Source: Loktanella sp. S4079 (GTDB taxonomy: Bacteria > Pseudomonadota > Alphaproteobacteria > Rhodobacterales > Rhodobacteraceae). From it: a stretch of 64,000 nucleotides of DNA. The position numbers were made by a program, and so were the translations under genes. Below, piece by piece: positions 34,330-43,780 of the stretch (within the stretch, counting starts at the first letter, position 1; each line of letters starts with the position of its first letter). The stretch spans positions 806,001 to 870,000 of the forward strand of contig NZ_JXYE01000002.1 of the NCBI RefSeq assembly GCF_000967725.1, written 5' to 3'. The notes under the pieces were generated by a model. That model was given only the letters and a program-made list of their open reading frames with translations, made no database searches and was not told the DNA's origin.

Positions 34330-36441
34330 ATGACCTCTATGATCCAAACTCTTGCCGATGCACTTGCCAAACAAGGCTACACCGAGCTGACACCAGTCCA
34401 ACAAGCTGTGACAGAACCCGGCCTCGAGACGCAGGATCTTTTGGTATCAGCCCAGACAGGTTCTGGTAAGACGGTTGGCTTTGGCTTGGCGATTGGGCCA
34501 ACCATTTTGGCCGAAGACGGCACATTTGGCCCCGCCGGTCGCCCACATGCGCTGATCATTGCCCCAACCCGCGAATTGGCGCTGCAGGTGAAACGCGAAT
34601 TGCAGTGGCTCTATGCAGGCGCAGGTGCCACGCTCGCGTCTTGTGTTGGCGGGATGGATTTTCGCGACGAACGCCGCAGCCTCGAACGCGGGGCGCATAT
34701 TGTCGTTGCCACCCCCGGACGTCTGCGCGATCACATTATGCGCGGCACCATTGATCTAAGCGACATCAAAGCTGTTGTGCTTGATGAAGCGGACGAGATG
34801 CTTGACCTAGGTTTCCGCGAAGATCTTGAATTTATTCTTGAGCAGGCACCAGAAACCCGCCGGACCCTGCTGTTCTCGGCGACGGTGCCGCCAATGATTG
34901 CCAAGCTCGCGCAATCCTATCAGCGTGATGCCCAACGCATTGCGACTGTTACCAAAGAAAAGCAACACAGTGATATCGAATACCGTGCCCTGCGGGTAGC
35001 CAACCACGATATTGATGCCGCAATCATCAACTGCCTGCGCTATTATGATGCGCCCAATGCGATCGTCTTTGCCAACACCCGCGCAATGGTCACCCGTTTG
35101 ACAACACGCCTGTCAAACCGTGGCTTTGCGACCGTGGCGCTATCAGGCGAGCTGTCGCAGAACGAACGCTCGCATGCGCTGCAAGCGATGCGGGACGGTC
35201 GCGCAAAGGTCTGCGTTGCGACGGATGTCGCGGCACGCGGGATCGACTTGCCAAACTTGCAGCTCGTTATTCACGCTGAACTGCCTACCAATGCAGAAAC
35301 GCTGCTGCACCGCTCTGGCCGGACAGGTCGCGCGGGTCGCAAGGGGATTTCGGCGATGATCGTTCCGGCGAAAATGAAGCGCCGCGCCGAAAACCTGTTG
35401 AAATGGGGCAAACTGACCGCTGAATGGGCCGTGCCGCCAACCGCTGAAGAAGTCCAAGCCAAAGACGAAGAGCGTCTGCTGACTGATCCAATCTGGTCCG
35501 AGGATTTCAGCGAAAGCGAAACGGCATTCGCGCAGCGCCTCTTGGCCGAACAAGACGCCGAAAAGATCGCGGCAGCATATCTGCGGCTTTATGCTGGTAA
35601 AAACTCTGCACCCGAGGTCCTGTCTGAATACCAAGACACACCACAACGCGGCGAAAAATCTGACCGCCAGCCGCGTGAGCGCGCGCCATTTGGCCCGTCT
35701 AAATGGTTCAGTGTTGATGTCGGTCGCGAAGGCAAAGCCGAAGCGCGCTGGCTCTTGCCGATGATTTGCAAGGCTGGCGACATCACCAAGAAAGAAATCG
35801 GCGCGATCCGTATCCAGCCAAACGAAACCTTTATCGAGATTTCTGAGCCTGCTGTTGATGGTTTCCTGCGGGCGGTCGGTCAAGACATGAAGCTTGAAAA
35901 CCAAGCAACTTTGACCGCGCTGGACGGCCCGCCCCAATTAGGGGAGCGTGGTCCTCGCAAGACCAAGCGCGATTATGACCGGCCCAAGCGTGACTTTGGT
36001 GATAAAGCAAAACGCGCGCCGCAACGCGATCGTGGCACGCCGCCACCCTCGAAACAGGCAGATGTTGCGCCAATCCAACCGATCCCCGGTGCGGCAGACG
36101 ACTATGACACCAAGCGCAAACCACGTCACAAGCCCGAGCGACGCGATCATGGCGACGCCTTGGTCGAAAAACGCCACAAGCCAAAAGGAAAATCAGAGGG
36201 GCCGAAACGCAGGTCGGACAGTGGCAAACCGCCCTTTAAGCGGAACTCTGATGGTGGAAAGCCCAACCACAAAGGTAAAGCTGGGGGCGGTAAACCACCC
36301 TTTAAAGGCAAGTCAGACAGCGCACCACGTGGCGGCAAACCCAAGGGTAATGCAAAGGACACGTCCAAGCGCTTTACCCCTCCAGGCGGCAAGTCAAAAT
36401 CACGCAAAGGTGGTAACACCCCTCCCCGAAAGGGTAGGTAG
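34330..36441 (+). CDS. DEAD-box RNA helicase with DbpA-type domain and long basic tail
   Basis: The 703-aa protein has the helicase core at about 1-380: Q motif, AQTGSGKT, PTRELA, DEAD in VLDEADEM, SAT, and HRSGRTGRAG. A DbpA-like RNA-binding fold follows at about 457-538 (KWFSVDVGREG, ICKAGDITKKEIGAI). From about 540 a tail of some 160 residues is rich in Lys, Gly, Pro and Arg, with GGKP/FKGKS-type near-repeats. The likely role is ribosome assembly or RNA decay at low temperature. The tail is probably disordered and binds RNA. Confidence 0.93.
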   Translation: MTSMIQTLADALAKQGYTELTPVQQAVTEPGLETQDLLVSAQTGSGKTVGFGLAIGPTILAEDGTFGPAGRPHALIIAPTRELALQVKRELQWLYAGAGATLASCVGGMDFRDERRSLERGAHIVVATPGRLRDHIMRGTIDLSDIKAVVLDEADEMLDLGFREDLEFILEQAPETRRTLLFSATVPPMIAKLAQSYQRDAQRIATVTKEKQHSDIEYRALRVANHDIDAAIINCLRYYDAPNAIVFANTRAMVTRLTTRLSNRGFATVALSGELSQNERSHALQAMRDGRAKVCVATDVAARGIDLPNLQLVIHAELPTNAETLLHRSGRTGRAGRKGISAMIVPAKMKRRAENLLKWGKLTAEWAVPPTAEEVQAKDEERLLTDPIWSEDFSESETAFAQRLLAEQDAEKIAAAYLRLYAGKNSAPEVLSEYQDTPQRGEKSDRQPRERAPFGPSKWFSVDVGREGKAEARWLLPMICKAGDITKKEIGAIRIQPNETFIEISEPAVDGFLRAVGQDMKLENQATLTALDGPPQLGERGPRKTKRDYDRPKRDFGDKAKRAPQRDRGTPPPSKQADVAPIQPIPGAADDYDTKRKPRHKPERRDHGDALVEKRHKPKGKSEGPKRRSDSGKPPFKRNSDGGKPNHKGKAGGGKPPFKGKSDSAPRGGKPKGNAKDTSKRFTPPGGKSKSRKGGNTPPRKGR

Positions 36442-36488
36442 TGCATCAGTTATGAACTGAAATGATCCTTTTTTCCCCGCGCATCGGC

Positions 36489-36516
36489 ATATCAACGGCT
36501 GCTAAGCTGTTGATAT
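36489..36516. other. Stem-loop between the helicase and a 35-aa reading frame
   Basis: Arms ATATCAACGGCT (36489-36500) and AGCTGTTGATAT (36505-36516) form a 12-bp stem with one G-T pair and a 4-base loop. There is no T-run. It could end the helicase mRNA or serve as an operator for the small downstream frame. Confidence 0.4.
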
Positions 36517-36536
36517 CAGGAGAAAGGAAACCAGCC

Positions 36537-36644
36537 ATGGACCGTTCACGCCCTAAGACTTCAAAAGCTGAGCCAGTGAAACCCCCTGCCCCTCAGCCCA
36601 AGCTGCCTCCGCGTCAGATCTTTTTTGACTTCGCGAGCATCTAG
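36537..36644 (+). CDS. Possible 35-aa proline/lysine-rich small protein
   Basis: ATG at 36537 follows an unusually good ribosome site (GGAGAAAGG, 8 bases upstream). The product is MDRSRPKTSKAEP..., then a Pro-rich stretch and the hydrophobic end IFFDFASI. No family is recognised. Support is the ribosome site and its position between a hairpin and the next gene. Confidence 0.4.
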   Translation: MDRSRPKTSKAEPVKPPAPQPKLPPRQIFFDFASI

Positions 36645-36681
36645 ACTTTGCAGATTTCGGGGCGCCGCGTAAGATCAACGC

Positions 36682-37014
36682 ATGAGCGCCCTGACCACAA
36701 TCAAAAATATCGGCCCCGCCTTTGAAAAGTCTTTGATGGCGGCCGGTATCAAAACCGCCGAAGAATTGCGCGCACTTGGCGCGGACGCGGCATATCAACG
36801 TTTGCTCGAAAACGGGGCGCGGCCCCACTTTATCGGGTACTATGTTTTGCACATGGCTCTGCAAGGTCGCCCATGGAATGACTGCAAAGGCGCTGAAAAA
36901 TCTGCCCTTCGCAAACAATTTGATCGCCTTAAATCACAAAGCTTTGACCCACAACGCTCTGATTTGGAACGTATTCTAGATCAGATTGGTGTAATTGCAC
37001 CACCTGAGAAGTAA
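36682..37014 (+). CDS. TfoX C-terminal-domain-like protein
   Basis: The 110-aa product has a helix-hairpin-like IKNIGPAFEKSLMAAGIKTAEELRALG block, as in the C-terminal domain of TfoX/Sxy. Next come GARPHFIGYYVLHMALQGR and a basic helix. Stand-alone copies of this domain are common in Rhodobacteraceae; its role is unclear and a competence link is not shown here. The ribosome site is weak. Confidence 0.8.
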   Translation: MSALTTIKNIGPAFEKSLMAAGIKTAEELRALGADAAYQRLLENGARPHFIGYYVLHMALQGRPWNDCKGAEKSALRKQFDRLKSQSFDPQRSDLERILDQIGVIAPPEK

Positions 37015-37055
37015 ACACCCTTCACATTTCCATCGAATTCGTTTATGTTAACAAC

Positions 37056-37478
37056 ATGAACATTGAACAAGACATTGATTTGGAACTATCCGCGCTCCGC
37101 AAAATAGCGTGGCGCATGGATGCATTATTCTTCATTCCCGGAACCCGGATTAGTATCGGCCTCGATAACTTGCTGGGTCTTGTGCCGGTTATCGGCGACA
37201 TCGCAGCAACGGCCCCTGCCCTTTGGACAATTCGCAAGGCCTATCGGCTGGGCGCAAGTCCAGGAACATTGGCCTACATGATCTTTAATACGGCACTGGA
37301 TTTTGCCGTCGGCAGTATCCCGATTATCGGTGATATCTTTGACGTGCTATATAACGCGAATATCCGGAACTATCGCGCGCTAGAGCGTAATCTAAACAAA
37401 AAGGCCGCCCGCGCCAAATCGGTGCGGACGACCCAAAAAACAATTGGTTGGGATACCCCTAACCTCTTGGCAGATTAG
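37056..37478 (+). CDS. DUF4112 membrane protein
   Basis: The 140-aa product has the DUF4112 signature: [26 protein letters not shown], then a second [20 protein letters not shown] block. These make two hydrophobic hairpins with polar ends. Function is unknown. It overlaps the convergent ndk 3' end by four bases. Confidence 0.88.
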   Translation: MNIEQDIDLELSALRKIAWRMDALFFIPGTRISIGLDNLLGLVPVIGDIAATAPALWTIRKAYRLGASPGTLAYMIFNTALDFAVGSIPIIGDIFDVLYNANIRNYRALERNLNKKAARAKSVRTTQKTIGWDTPNLLAD

Positions 37479-37897
37479 CCAACCAGTTCAAGACCAGAGA
37501 AGAAGAATGCGATTTCTTCTGCTGCTGTTTCTGGAGCGTCAGAACCGTGAACAGAGTTTTCACCGATGGACAGTGCGAACTCTTTACGGATTGTGCCTTC
37601 GGCAGCGTCTGCTGGGTTTGTTGCGCCCATAACTTCACGGTTTTTCGCGATCGCGTCTTCACCTTCGAGAACCTGAACAACGATCGGCTCAGAGATCATG
37701 AATTCGCACAGTTCGCCAAAGAAAGGGCGATCTTTGTGAACGCCGTAGAACTGCTGCGCTTGTGCCAATGTCAGCTGGATGCGCTTGCTTGCGACGATGC
37801 GCAGGCCAGCTTCTTCGAATTTCGCTGCGATTTGACCAGTAAGGTTACGCTTGGTTGCGTCTGGTTTGATGATCGAGAATGTACGCTGAATAGCCAT
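37475..37897 (-). CDS. ndk: Nucleoside diphosphate kinase
   Basis: The 140-aa product has the complete family pattern: [18 protein letters not shown] at the N-terminus, [29 protein letters not shown], and the phospho-histidine His117 in [10 protein letters not shown]. It balances NTP/dNTP pools by gamma-phosphate transfer. It is monocistronic by layout. Confidence 0.97.
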   Translation of the reverse strand: MAIQRTFSIIKPDATKRNLTGQIAAKFEEAGLRIVASKRIQLTLAQAQQFYGVHKDRPFFGELCEFMISEPIVVQVLEGEDAIAKNREVMGATNPADAAEGTIRKEFALSIGENSVHGSDAPETAAEEIAFFFSGLELVG

Positions 37898-38105
37898 TTT
37901 TAACGGTCTTTCATGTCATAGGGTTAACTTTGTGGCGTCCCCTAGCACGCGTTGTGCGGCGTGAAAAGAGAAAGCACTGCTTTCCGCAAATTTTCTGTTA
38001 TGCGCGCCTTGGTGAGACAACCACACAACCATATGAATGATACACGGTTTGATCGAATCACCCTATGCGTGCAATATTGCGGCGTGGGTAAAAAGGGGCA
38101 AATCA

Positions 38106-39497
38106 ATGGCCACGATGGTATCAGGCTTGGGCGGGCCTGCTGGCTATGGCGAAAATCAGTTTTTGACAACAACATTAACAGCAGGAAACTTGGACGACGG
38201 AAGTATCCTCGTCGATATCACTTCTGTGTTCGGTGGTGGGATCAATTACTTTGGGACCACCTATTTTGGGATATACATCAACTCGAATGGGTTGATCACA
38301 TTCGAAGGACCCGAAACGACCTATACACCTGTTGGCATCGCTGGCTACGGTGATCCCGCGATTGCGCCATTTTGGTCGGACGTCAATATTCAATCAGGTG
38401 GGGAAATCTATTGGGATCTTGATCCAGCCAATGGGACCGTTACTGTCACTTGGGACAGCGTCGCCCCCTTCTCGGGTACTGGCAGCAATTCGTTTCAGGC
38501 GATCATCACTGATACCGGCGGTGGCAATTTTTCGGTCGAGTTCATCTACGAGAATATCGAATGGACAGAAGGCTATCCTGCCGCCGGGAATGCAACGGTC
38601 GGCTTTACGGATGGCGCAACTAATGTTGAAGAACTCCCTGGTTCAGGCAATGCCATCGCCCTAACCAACTATGACACAACCGATTTCGGGAACGGCGACC
38701 CAGACGGTACTTGGGAAATGGATGTCGTGGGCGGCGCAAGCCTGCCTTCAGACGGCGTGATCAGCGGAACCTCGGGCGACAATGTTATTGATAGCAGTTA
38801 CGATGGCGACCCCGAGAACGATTTTGTCGATACCGCAGATGGGACAGGTATCAACCGGAACGAAGACACGATTAGCGCTGGCGCGGGCGATGACATTGTT
38901 TTTGCAGGTGATGAGGCCGATACAGTCTTTGGCGGCACAGGTGATGATACGATCACAGGGGGCACAGGCGCTGACCAGATCTTCGGAGAAGGTGATGATG
39001 ACACCCTCATTATTGCCGAAGATGACAGCGCAGATGGTGGCGATGGCGACGATATATTTCTTATCACTGACCTAGGAGAGGCAGGTGCTTCGACGATTAC
39101 TATCGTGGGCGGCGAAGGTGGCGAAACCATCGGTGATACGCTCAACTTCCAAGACCTCATTGGGTTTGCCGATGTCACCTATACAAACACTGACGATGCC
39201 GCCGGAGGGCTGGATGGCTTTGCCACCTTGGCTGACGGGACAGTTGTCACTTTTTCCGAAATCGAAAATGTCATTATCTGCTTTAGCGAAGGCACCTTGA
39301 TCGACACCCCCGCCGGACAGCGCCGGATCGAAACTCTCCAGCCGGGCGATCAGGTTCTCACGCTCAACAACGGCCCTCAGCCCATTGCATGGATTGGTCG
39401 GCGCAGGGTTTGTGGGCGCGGGTCGCTCGCTCCGATACGCATTCGCGCGGGGGCTTTTGCAAATGACCGCGATCTTTGGGTTTCACCGCTGGCCTGA
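38106..39497 (+). CDS. Secreted NIDO/RTX protein with a truncated Hint domain
   Basis: The 463-aa product starts at ATG 38106 after AAGGGG. Residues about 15-200 form a NIDO-like domain (YFGTTYFGIYINSNGLITFEG, APFWSDVNI). Glycine/aspartate RTX-type repeats follow at about 245-320 (GAGDDIVFAG, GGTGDDTITGG), likely binding calcium. A Hint domain starts at about 398 (CFSEGTLIDTPAGQRRI, GDQVLTLNNG) but stops after DRDLWVSPLA, where relatives continue with SPQHR and about 80 more residues. The Hint domain is therefore cut short. No signal peptide is visible, as expected for type I secretion; no exporter genes are nearby. Confidence 0.87.
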   Translation: MATMVSGLGGPAGYGENQFLTTTLTAGNLDDGSILVDITSVFGGGINYFGTTYFGIYINSNGLITFEGPETTYTPVGIAGYGDPAIAPFWSDVNIQSGGEIYWDLDPANGTVTVTWDSVAPFSGTGSNSFQAIITDTGGGNFSVEFIYENIEWTEGYPAAGNATVGFTDGATNVEELPGSGNAIALTNYDTTDFGNGDPDGTWEMDVVGGASLPSDGVISGTSGDNVIDSSYDGDPENDFVDTADGTGINRNEDTISAGAGDDIVFAGDEADTVFGGTGDDTITGGTGADQIFGEGDDDTLIIAEDDSADGGDGDDIFLITDLGEAGASTITIVGGEGGETIGDTLNFQDLIGFADVTYTNTDDAAGGLDGFATLADGTVVTFSEIENVIICFSEGTLIDTPAGQRRIETLQPGDQVLTLNNGPQPIAWIGRRRVCGRGSLAPIRIRAGAFANDRDLWVSPLA

Positions 39498-39504
39498 AAC
39501 GCAA

Positions 39505-39530
39505 TGATCGCCCGCGAAAGCAGGCGATCA
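39505..39530. terminator. Hairpin after the Hint-protein gene, possible bidirectional terminator
   Basis: TGATCGCC (39505-39512) and GGCGATCA (39523-39530) form an 8-bp perfect stem with a 10-base loop, between the convergent gene ends at 39497 and 39551. The T-tract is weak. Confidence 0.5.
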
Positions 39531-39550
39531 GATATTGTTAAATATGCCGA

Positions 39551-41710
39551 TTATTGCGCCAAGTCTGTGATCGCAAAGAACATGGTCTCACCAGAATGAT
39601 CATCCACACCGTCATTGTCGGTCACGACATAGGCTGTACCGCCGGGTGTGAACGCCAAGCCTTCAACTTTGTCCAATACATAGCCGCCAGTCGCGCTCAG
39701 GTCTGGTAGTAGGTCTCGGACCACTTCCTTTGTGACGACTGGCAATGTGCCGCCGAGTGGCGCAGGAACAAGTTGATCCAATGCGACGCGCGTAATCTGT
39801 TTGACGACCGCATTGGCGCCAATCTGGTTATCGCGTTCAATCAGATAGGCGTAGTCACCATGGACCGTGATTTCTGATAGACCGACCCAACCAGTTTCTG
39901 GTGTCTCGAGCGGATAGTGAACTGCACCCCACTCCTCGGTCTCAAGGTTATAGGAAACCAGCTTTACATGGCCTTCAGGGTCATCTTCCCATTCGCGCTG
40001 GACGGCCATCCATAGGCTATCACCAATCACTGTAATCCCTTCAAAGCCAAAGCGTTTCTGGACGCCAAGCAATGCGTTCGGGAGACCGATTTCTGCGTCA
40101 ATCTCGCCCTCGGAATCTACGTGGTAGATTGCGTGCGGCACCATTCGATCCACGCGCCCTTCGGACGCAATCCAGTAACCACCGTCACCGTCGACGGCGA
40201 TCCCTTCCATGTCGAGCTTTTGCGCGGGCCGCCCTGCGCGCGTGACTGCGATTGCATCCGTGATCCGCGCAGGCGTTTGCGAGACGTCGATGGTAAAGAT
40301 CGTTGGTTGATAGCTGTAGAAACTGTCGTTCACCGCTACCAGCGTTGTTTCATCTACAGCCGCCAACCCCGACAATGCACCCCAACCGATCAAATCATCA
40401 GCACCCGCAGAGGTAATCATCGGATAGCTTGCGGCTTGGTCAGTGTATTCGTAGATCATCACATGACTACGCACACCGCCGTCTTCGGTCAAATCCGTTT
40501 CATTTGCAGAAATCAAAAGGTTACGCGATGGAATTGAGACGTATCCTTCAGGGCCGATCCCAGATGGCAGCAATTGAGTGAGCACCGGATTGGCCAAATC
40601 ACTCACGTCGTAGACACCAACCATTGATGCGCGCTCTGCCCCGACAAAGACAATCGTTGTTTCACCAAATGTTGCTGTCTCAATTGACTCTGGCTCTACA
40701 CCTTTGCTGTCGGATCGCTTGTCCGGATAGTGACCCGCCTGAATGATCGCATATTCAAAACTGGTGCCCGCGTCATAGGTAACATTGCCATCCACATCAA
40801 AGATGGTCCAACCCCGTGTGCCGCCGTCCATGTCGCCTTCGTTCGCGGTCGCGAAATGCGTGTCGTCAATCCATTTCACCGCATCCGGCTCACGCGGCAC
40901 ACCTGTCAGCATCTCATCAAAGATCAGGGCACCGCGTTCATCGGTTGCGTCGATACCCGTCAGATCAACCGTCCCCGCAGAGAAATGGCTCTTTATTGCG
41001 CCATCTCGCCCGACAATCACGATGTGATTGTTTTCTTGCATCGTCACGACAACATCGCCTTGGCCGTTGATGTCGACAAACTCTGGCTCAGGATCTTCGG
41101 GGCTGATTTCGGCAAGCCCGCTGAGATCGACATTAATCAATGTCGCACAATCCGCCGAACCATCGGTCACCGCGACAAGGCTAAGTGCGCCGCCCGGCAA
41201 TTGCCCGACACGGCCGTCACCCAAATCTTCGTCACGTTCGTTTTCAATAGCGACCGCGAGAAACGATCCGTCCTTAGCAACTGCAACACTATCTGGTTGG
41301 CCAGGCAAACTGCAGCGCGCCAGTTCTGCGCCAGATTTGATATCCAACACCGCCAAATGCCCGGATGGTTCGGTATAGCTTGGCGATGTATTTACGCCAA
41401 CAAAGGCCACATCACCAACCACAGCGACCGAGGTCGGCTCACCGTCTAAGGCGATATTGCCAAGCTGCATCGGTTGATACGGATCACTGATATCAACGCG
41501 GCCCAATGCACCCAATGGGCTATCCGTATAGACCAGCGTCATGCCATCCGCAGTCGCGGCAATGATCTCAGCAGACGTTTCGACCAACTGGTCGCCCTCG
41601 CCAATATTTAGATGCGTCGGAAATGAAGAAATACGGTTAAAACTGTCGGCCTGCACAGCGGCAGCAGTTAGGGCCAGCACGGATGTCAGGCAGCAAAGAC
41701 GGTAGGTCAT
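39551..41710 (-). CDS. Secreted esterase-like/phytase-like beta-propeller protein
   Basis: The 719-aa product has a signal peptide (MTYRLCCLTSVLALTAAAVQA). Its N-terminal half is built of propeller-type strands (GHLAVLDIKSG, SVAVAKDGSFLAVAIENE). From about residue 440 it matches the esterase-like activity of phytase family (LSGLAAVDETTLVAVNDS, KLDMEGIAVDGDGGYWIASEGR, GFEGITVIGDSLWMAVQREW). The likely site is the periplasm or outside, perhaps releasing phosphate from organic phosphates. Catalysis is not proven from sequence. No Pho-box was found by eye. Confidence 0.85.
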   Translation of the reverse strand: MTYRLCCLTSVLALTAAAVQADSFNRISSFPTHLNIGEGDQLVETSAEIIAATADGMTLVYTDSPLGALGRVDISDPYQPMQLGNIALDGEPTSVAVVGDVAFVGVNTSPSYTEPSGHLAVLDIKSGAELARCSLPGQPDSVAVAKDGSFLAVAIENERDEDLGDGRVGQLPGGALSLVAVTDGSADCATLINVDLSGLAEISPEDPEPEFVDINGQGDVVVTMQENNHIVIVGRDGAIKSHFSAGTVDLTGIDATDERGALIFDEMLTGVPREPDAVKWIDDTHFATANEGDMDGGTRGWTIFDVDGNVTYDAGTSFEYAIIQAGHYPDKRSDSKGVEPESIETATFGETTIVFVGAERASMVGVYDVSDLANPVLTQLLPSGIGPEGYVSIPSRNLLISANETDLTEDGGVRSHVMIYEYTDQAASYPMITSAGADDLIGWGALSGLAAVDETTLVAVNDSFYSYQPTIFTIDVSQTPARITDAIAVTRAGRPAQKLDMEGIAVDGDGGYWIASEGRVDRMVPHAIYHVDSEGEIDAEIGLPNALLGVQKRFGFEGITVIGDSLWMAVQREWEDDPEGHVKLVSYNLETEEWGAVHYPLETPETGWVGLSEITVHGDYAYLIERDNQIGANAVVKQITRVALDQLVPAPLGGTLPVVTKEVVRDLLPDLSATGGYVLDKVEGLAFTPGGTAYVVTDNDGVDDHSGETMFFAITDLAQ

Positions 41711-41845
41711 AATTGTCCTCAGGTTAGTTGTGGCCCACCCCTTGCCCGCGTTCCGCGACGGTCACGTAACACCTCGGTGACGTTTTCATGACAGTACCAA
41801 AATCATGTGATTGACCCGGCCCTTGGGATCAAGCATAGCCAACCC

Positions 41846-43699
41846 ATGCTTAAGATTTCTGACCTCACATACTCCGTCGAAGGCCGCACGCTGGTCGAAC
41901 ATGCGACAGTTACCATCCCGACAGGCCACAAGGTGGGTCTCGTTGGTCGAAATGGCTGTGGCAAAACTACCCTGTTCAAAATCATCCGCGGGGAAATGGT
42001 GCTCGACACTGGGCGCGTCGATATCCCGCGCGGCTGGAAGATCGGCGGCGTCAGCCAAGAAGTGCCAGGCAACGAGGTCTCGCTTATTGATACTGTGCTG
42101 CGCGCCGACACCGAACGTGAAGCCCTGATGGCTGAAGCCGAAACAGCCACTGACCCAGAGCGCATCGCAGAAATACAAACACGTCTGGCCGACATCGACG
42201 CTTGGTCCGCCGAAGCACGCGCGGCGACGATCCTCAAGGGTCTTGGGTTTACGCATGAAGAACAGCAGATGCCCTGCTCTGCATTTTCGGGCGGTTGGCG
42301 CATGCGGGTTGCGCTCGCGGCGGTACTATTTTCAGAACCCGACCTGCTTTTGCTCGATGAGCCAACCAACTATCTCGATCTCGAAGGCGCACTCTGGCTC
42401 GAGGCCTATCTGGTCAAATACCCTCACACTGTGCTGATCGTCAGCCACGACCGTGAGCTCTTGAACCGATCTGTGGGTGGCATCTTGCACCTCGAGGAAA
42501 AAGGGCTGACCTACTACACGGGCACCTATGATATGTTCGCAAAACAACGCGCTGCGAACCGTGCCGTCCAAGCTGCCGCTGCCAAAAAGCAAGATGCGCA
42601 GCGTGCGCACCTGCAGGCATTTGTTGATCGGTTCAAAGCCAAAGCATCGAAAGCCAAACAGGCGCAATCGCGCGTCAAAGCACTTGAGAAAATGGAAACG
42701 ATCCGCGCCCCCGAAGACGCTGCCCGCACTGTTTTCACATTTCCCGAACCAGAGGAACTCTCACCCCCGATCATCGCCACCGAAGGTGCAGCAGTCGGCT
42801 ACGGCGAGACCATTATTTTGCGCGATCTGAACCTACGGATCGACCAGGACGACCGGATCGCGCTCTTGGGGCGCAACGGCGAAGGTAAATCAACGCTTTC
42901 CAAAATGCTCTCCGGACGGCTTGAGGTTGCCAAAGGGAAAATGGTCACCTCCAATAAGCTGCGCATCGGCTTCTTTGCGCAGCATCAGGTCGATGAACTC
43001 CGTGTCGAGGAAACCCCGCTCGAACATCTCTTGCGTGAACGCCCACAAGAAGGCCAAGCCAAACTGCGTGCGCGACTGGCAGGCTTTGGATTGGGCGCGG
43101 ATCAGGCCGAAACAGAAGTGGGCAGGCTTTCGGGTGGTCAAAAGGCGCGACTTTCGCTCTTGCTGGCGACCCTACCCGCACCGCATCTGTTAATCTTGGA
43201 CGAGCCAACCAACCACCTCGATATCGAAAGCCGCGAGGCACTTGTTGAAGCGCTCACCGCCTATTCCGGCGCGGTCGTACTTGTCAGCCACGACATGCAC
43301 CTCTTGTCGATGGTCGCGGACAGGCTTTGGCTGGTCAAAGACGGCAAAGTCAATCCATACGAAGAAGATCTACAGGCCTATCGCAAACTTCTCCTCACTC
43401 CGGAAAAACGCGAAGAGAAGGACAAACCAAAGCCCGCGAAACCTGCAAAACCATCACGCGACGCGCTCCAAGCCATGCGAAGCGATGTGCGCAAAAACGA
43501 AGAACGCTACAACAAAATCAATGATATGCGCGACAAACTTGCGACGAAACTTGCAGACCCCGCGCTCTATGAGGACGGCAAAGCTGGCGAACTCGAAACA
43601 TGGAATAAAAAATACGCCGAAGTGATGGATGGTCTCGCGCGTGCCGAAGCGCTCTGGATGAGTTCGCTGGAAAAACTGGAAATGGCCGAAAACAGCTAA
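41846..43699 (+). CDS. ABC-F family ATPase (first copy)
   Basis: The 617-aa soluble protein has two ABC cassettes: Walker A GRNGCGKTT and GRNGEGKST, signatures FSGGWRMR and LSGGQKARL, and Walker B DEPTNYLD and DEPTNHLD. An interdomain linker rich in Lys/Ala/Gln follows the first cassette, and a C-terminal coiled coil begins near 530. This is the YheS/Uup-like ABC-F group that acts on ribosomes. ATG 41846 starts directly at the fold; an upstream GTG (41807) is possible. Confidence 0.92.
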   Translation: MLKISDLTYSVEGRTLVEHATVTIPTGHKVGLVGRNGCGKTTLFKIIRGEMVLDTGRVDIPRGWKIGGVSQEVPGNEVSLIDTVLRADTEREALMAEAETATDPERIAEIQTRLADIDAWSAEARAATILKGLGFTHEEQQMPCSAFSGGWRMRVALAAVLFSEPDLLLLDEPTNYLDLEGALWLEAYLVKYPHTVLIVSHDRELLNRSVGGILHLEEKGLTYYTGTYDMFAKQRAANRAVQAAAAKKQDAQRAHLQAFVDRFKAKASKAKQAQSRVKALEKMETIRAPEDAARTVFTFPEPEELSPPIIATEGAAVGYGETIILRDLNLRIDQDDRIALLGRNGEGKSTLSKMLSGRLEVAKGKMVTSNKLRIGFFAQHQVDELRVEETPLEHLLRERPQEGQAKLRARLAGFGLGADQAETEVGRLSGGQKARLSLLLATLPAPHLLILDEPTNHLDIESREALVEALTAYSGAVVLVSHDMHLLSMVADRLWLVKDGKVNPYEEDLQAYRKLLLTPEKREEKDKPKPAKPAKPSRDALQAMRSDVRKNEERYNKINDMRDKLATKLADPALYEDGKAGELETWNKKYAEVMDGLARAEALWMSSLEKLEMAENS

Positions 43700-43701
43700 C
43701 C

Positions 43702-43757
43702 CATCATCTTGCCCCAAATACTCCCTGCCGGAGGCATCAAATTTCTAGAAATTTGAT
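43702..43757. repeat. REP-like repeat ending in a perfect palindrome
   Basis: It begins CATCATCTTGCCCC, like the copy at 31920, and continues AAATACTCC and GCCGGAGGC. It ends with a 22-base perfect palindrome (43736-43757) of arms ATCAAATTT and AAATTTGAT. The same arms recur at 53678-53701. It lies between the ABC-F gene and marC and may act as terminator. Confidence 0.55.
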
Positions 43758-43780
43758 CGCGGCTAGACCATAAGGTTCCT

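Noticed and set aside
38780..39080. GC-rich near-repeats as a possible tandem-repeat element
   Set aside because: They are the codons of calcium-binding RTX repeats inside the NIDO/RTX/Hint gene.
41786..42369. Antisense frames opposite the start of the ABC-F gene
   Set aside because: They mirror a strongly recognisable ABC-F coding sequence and have no family features.
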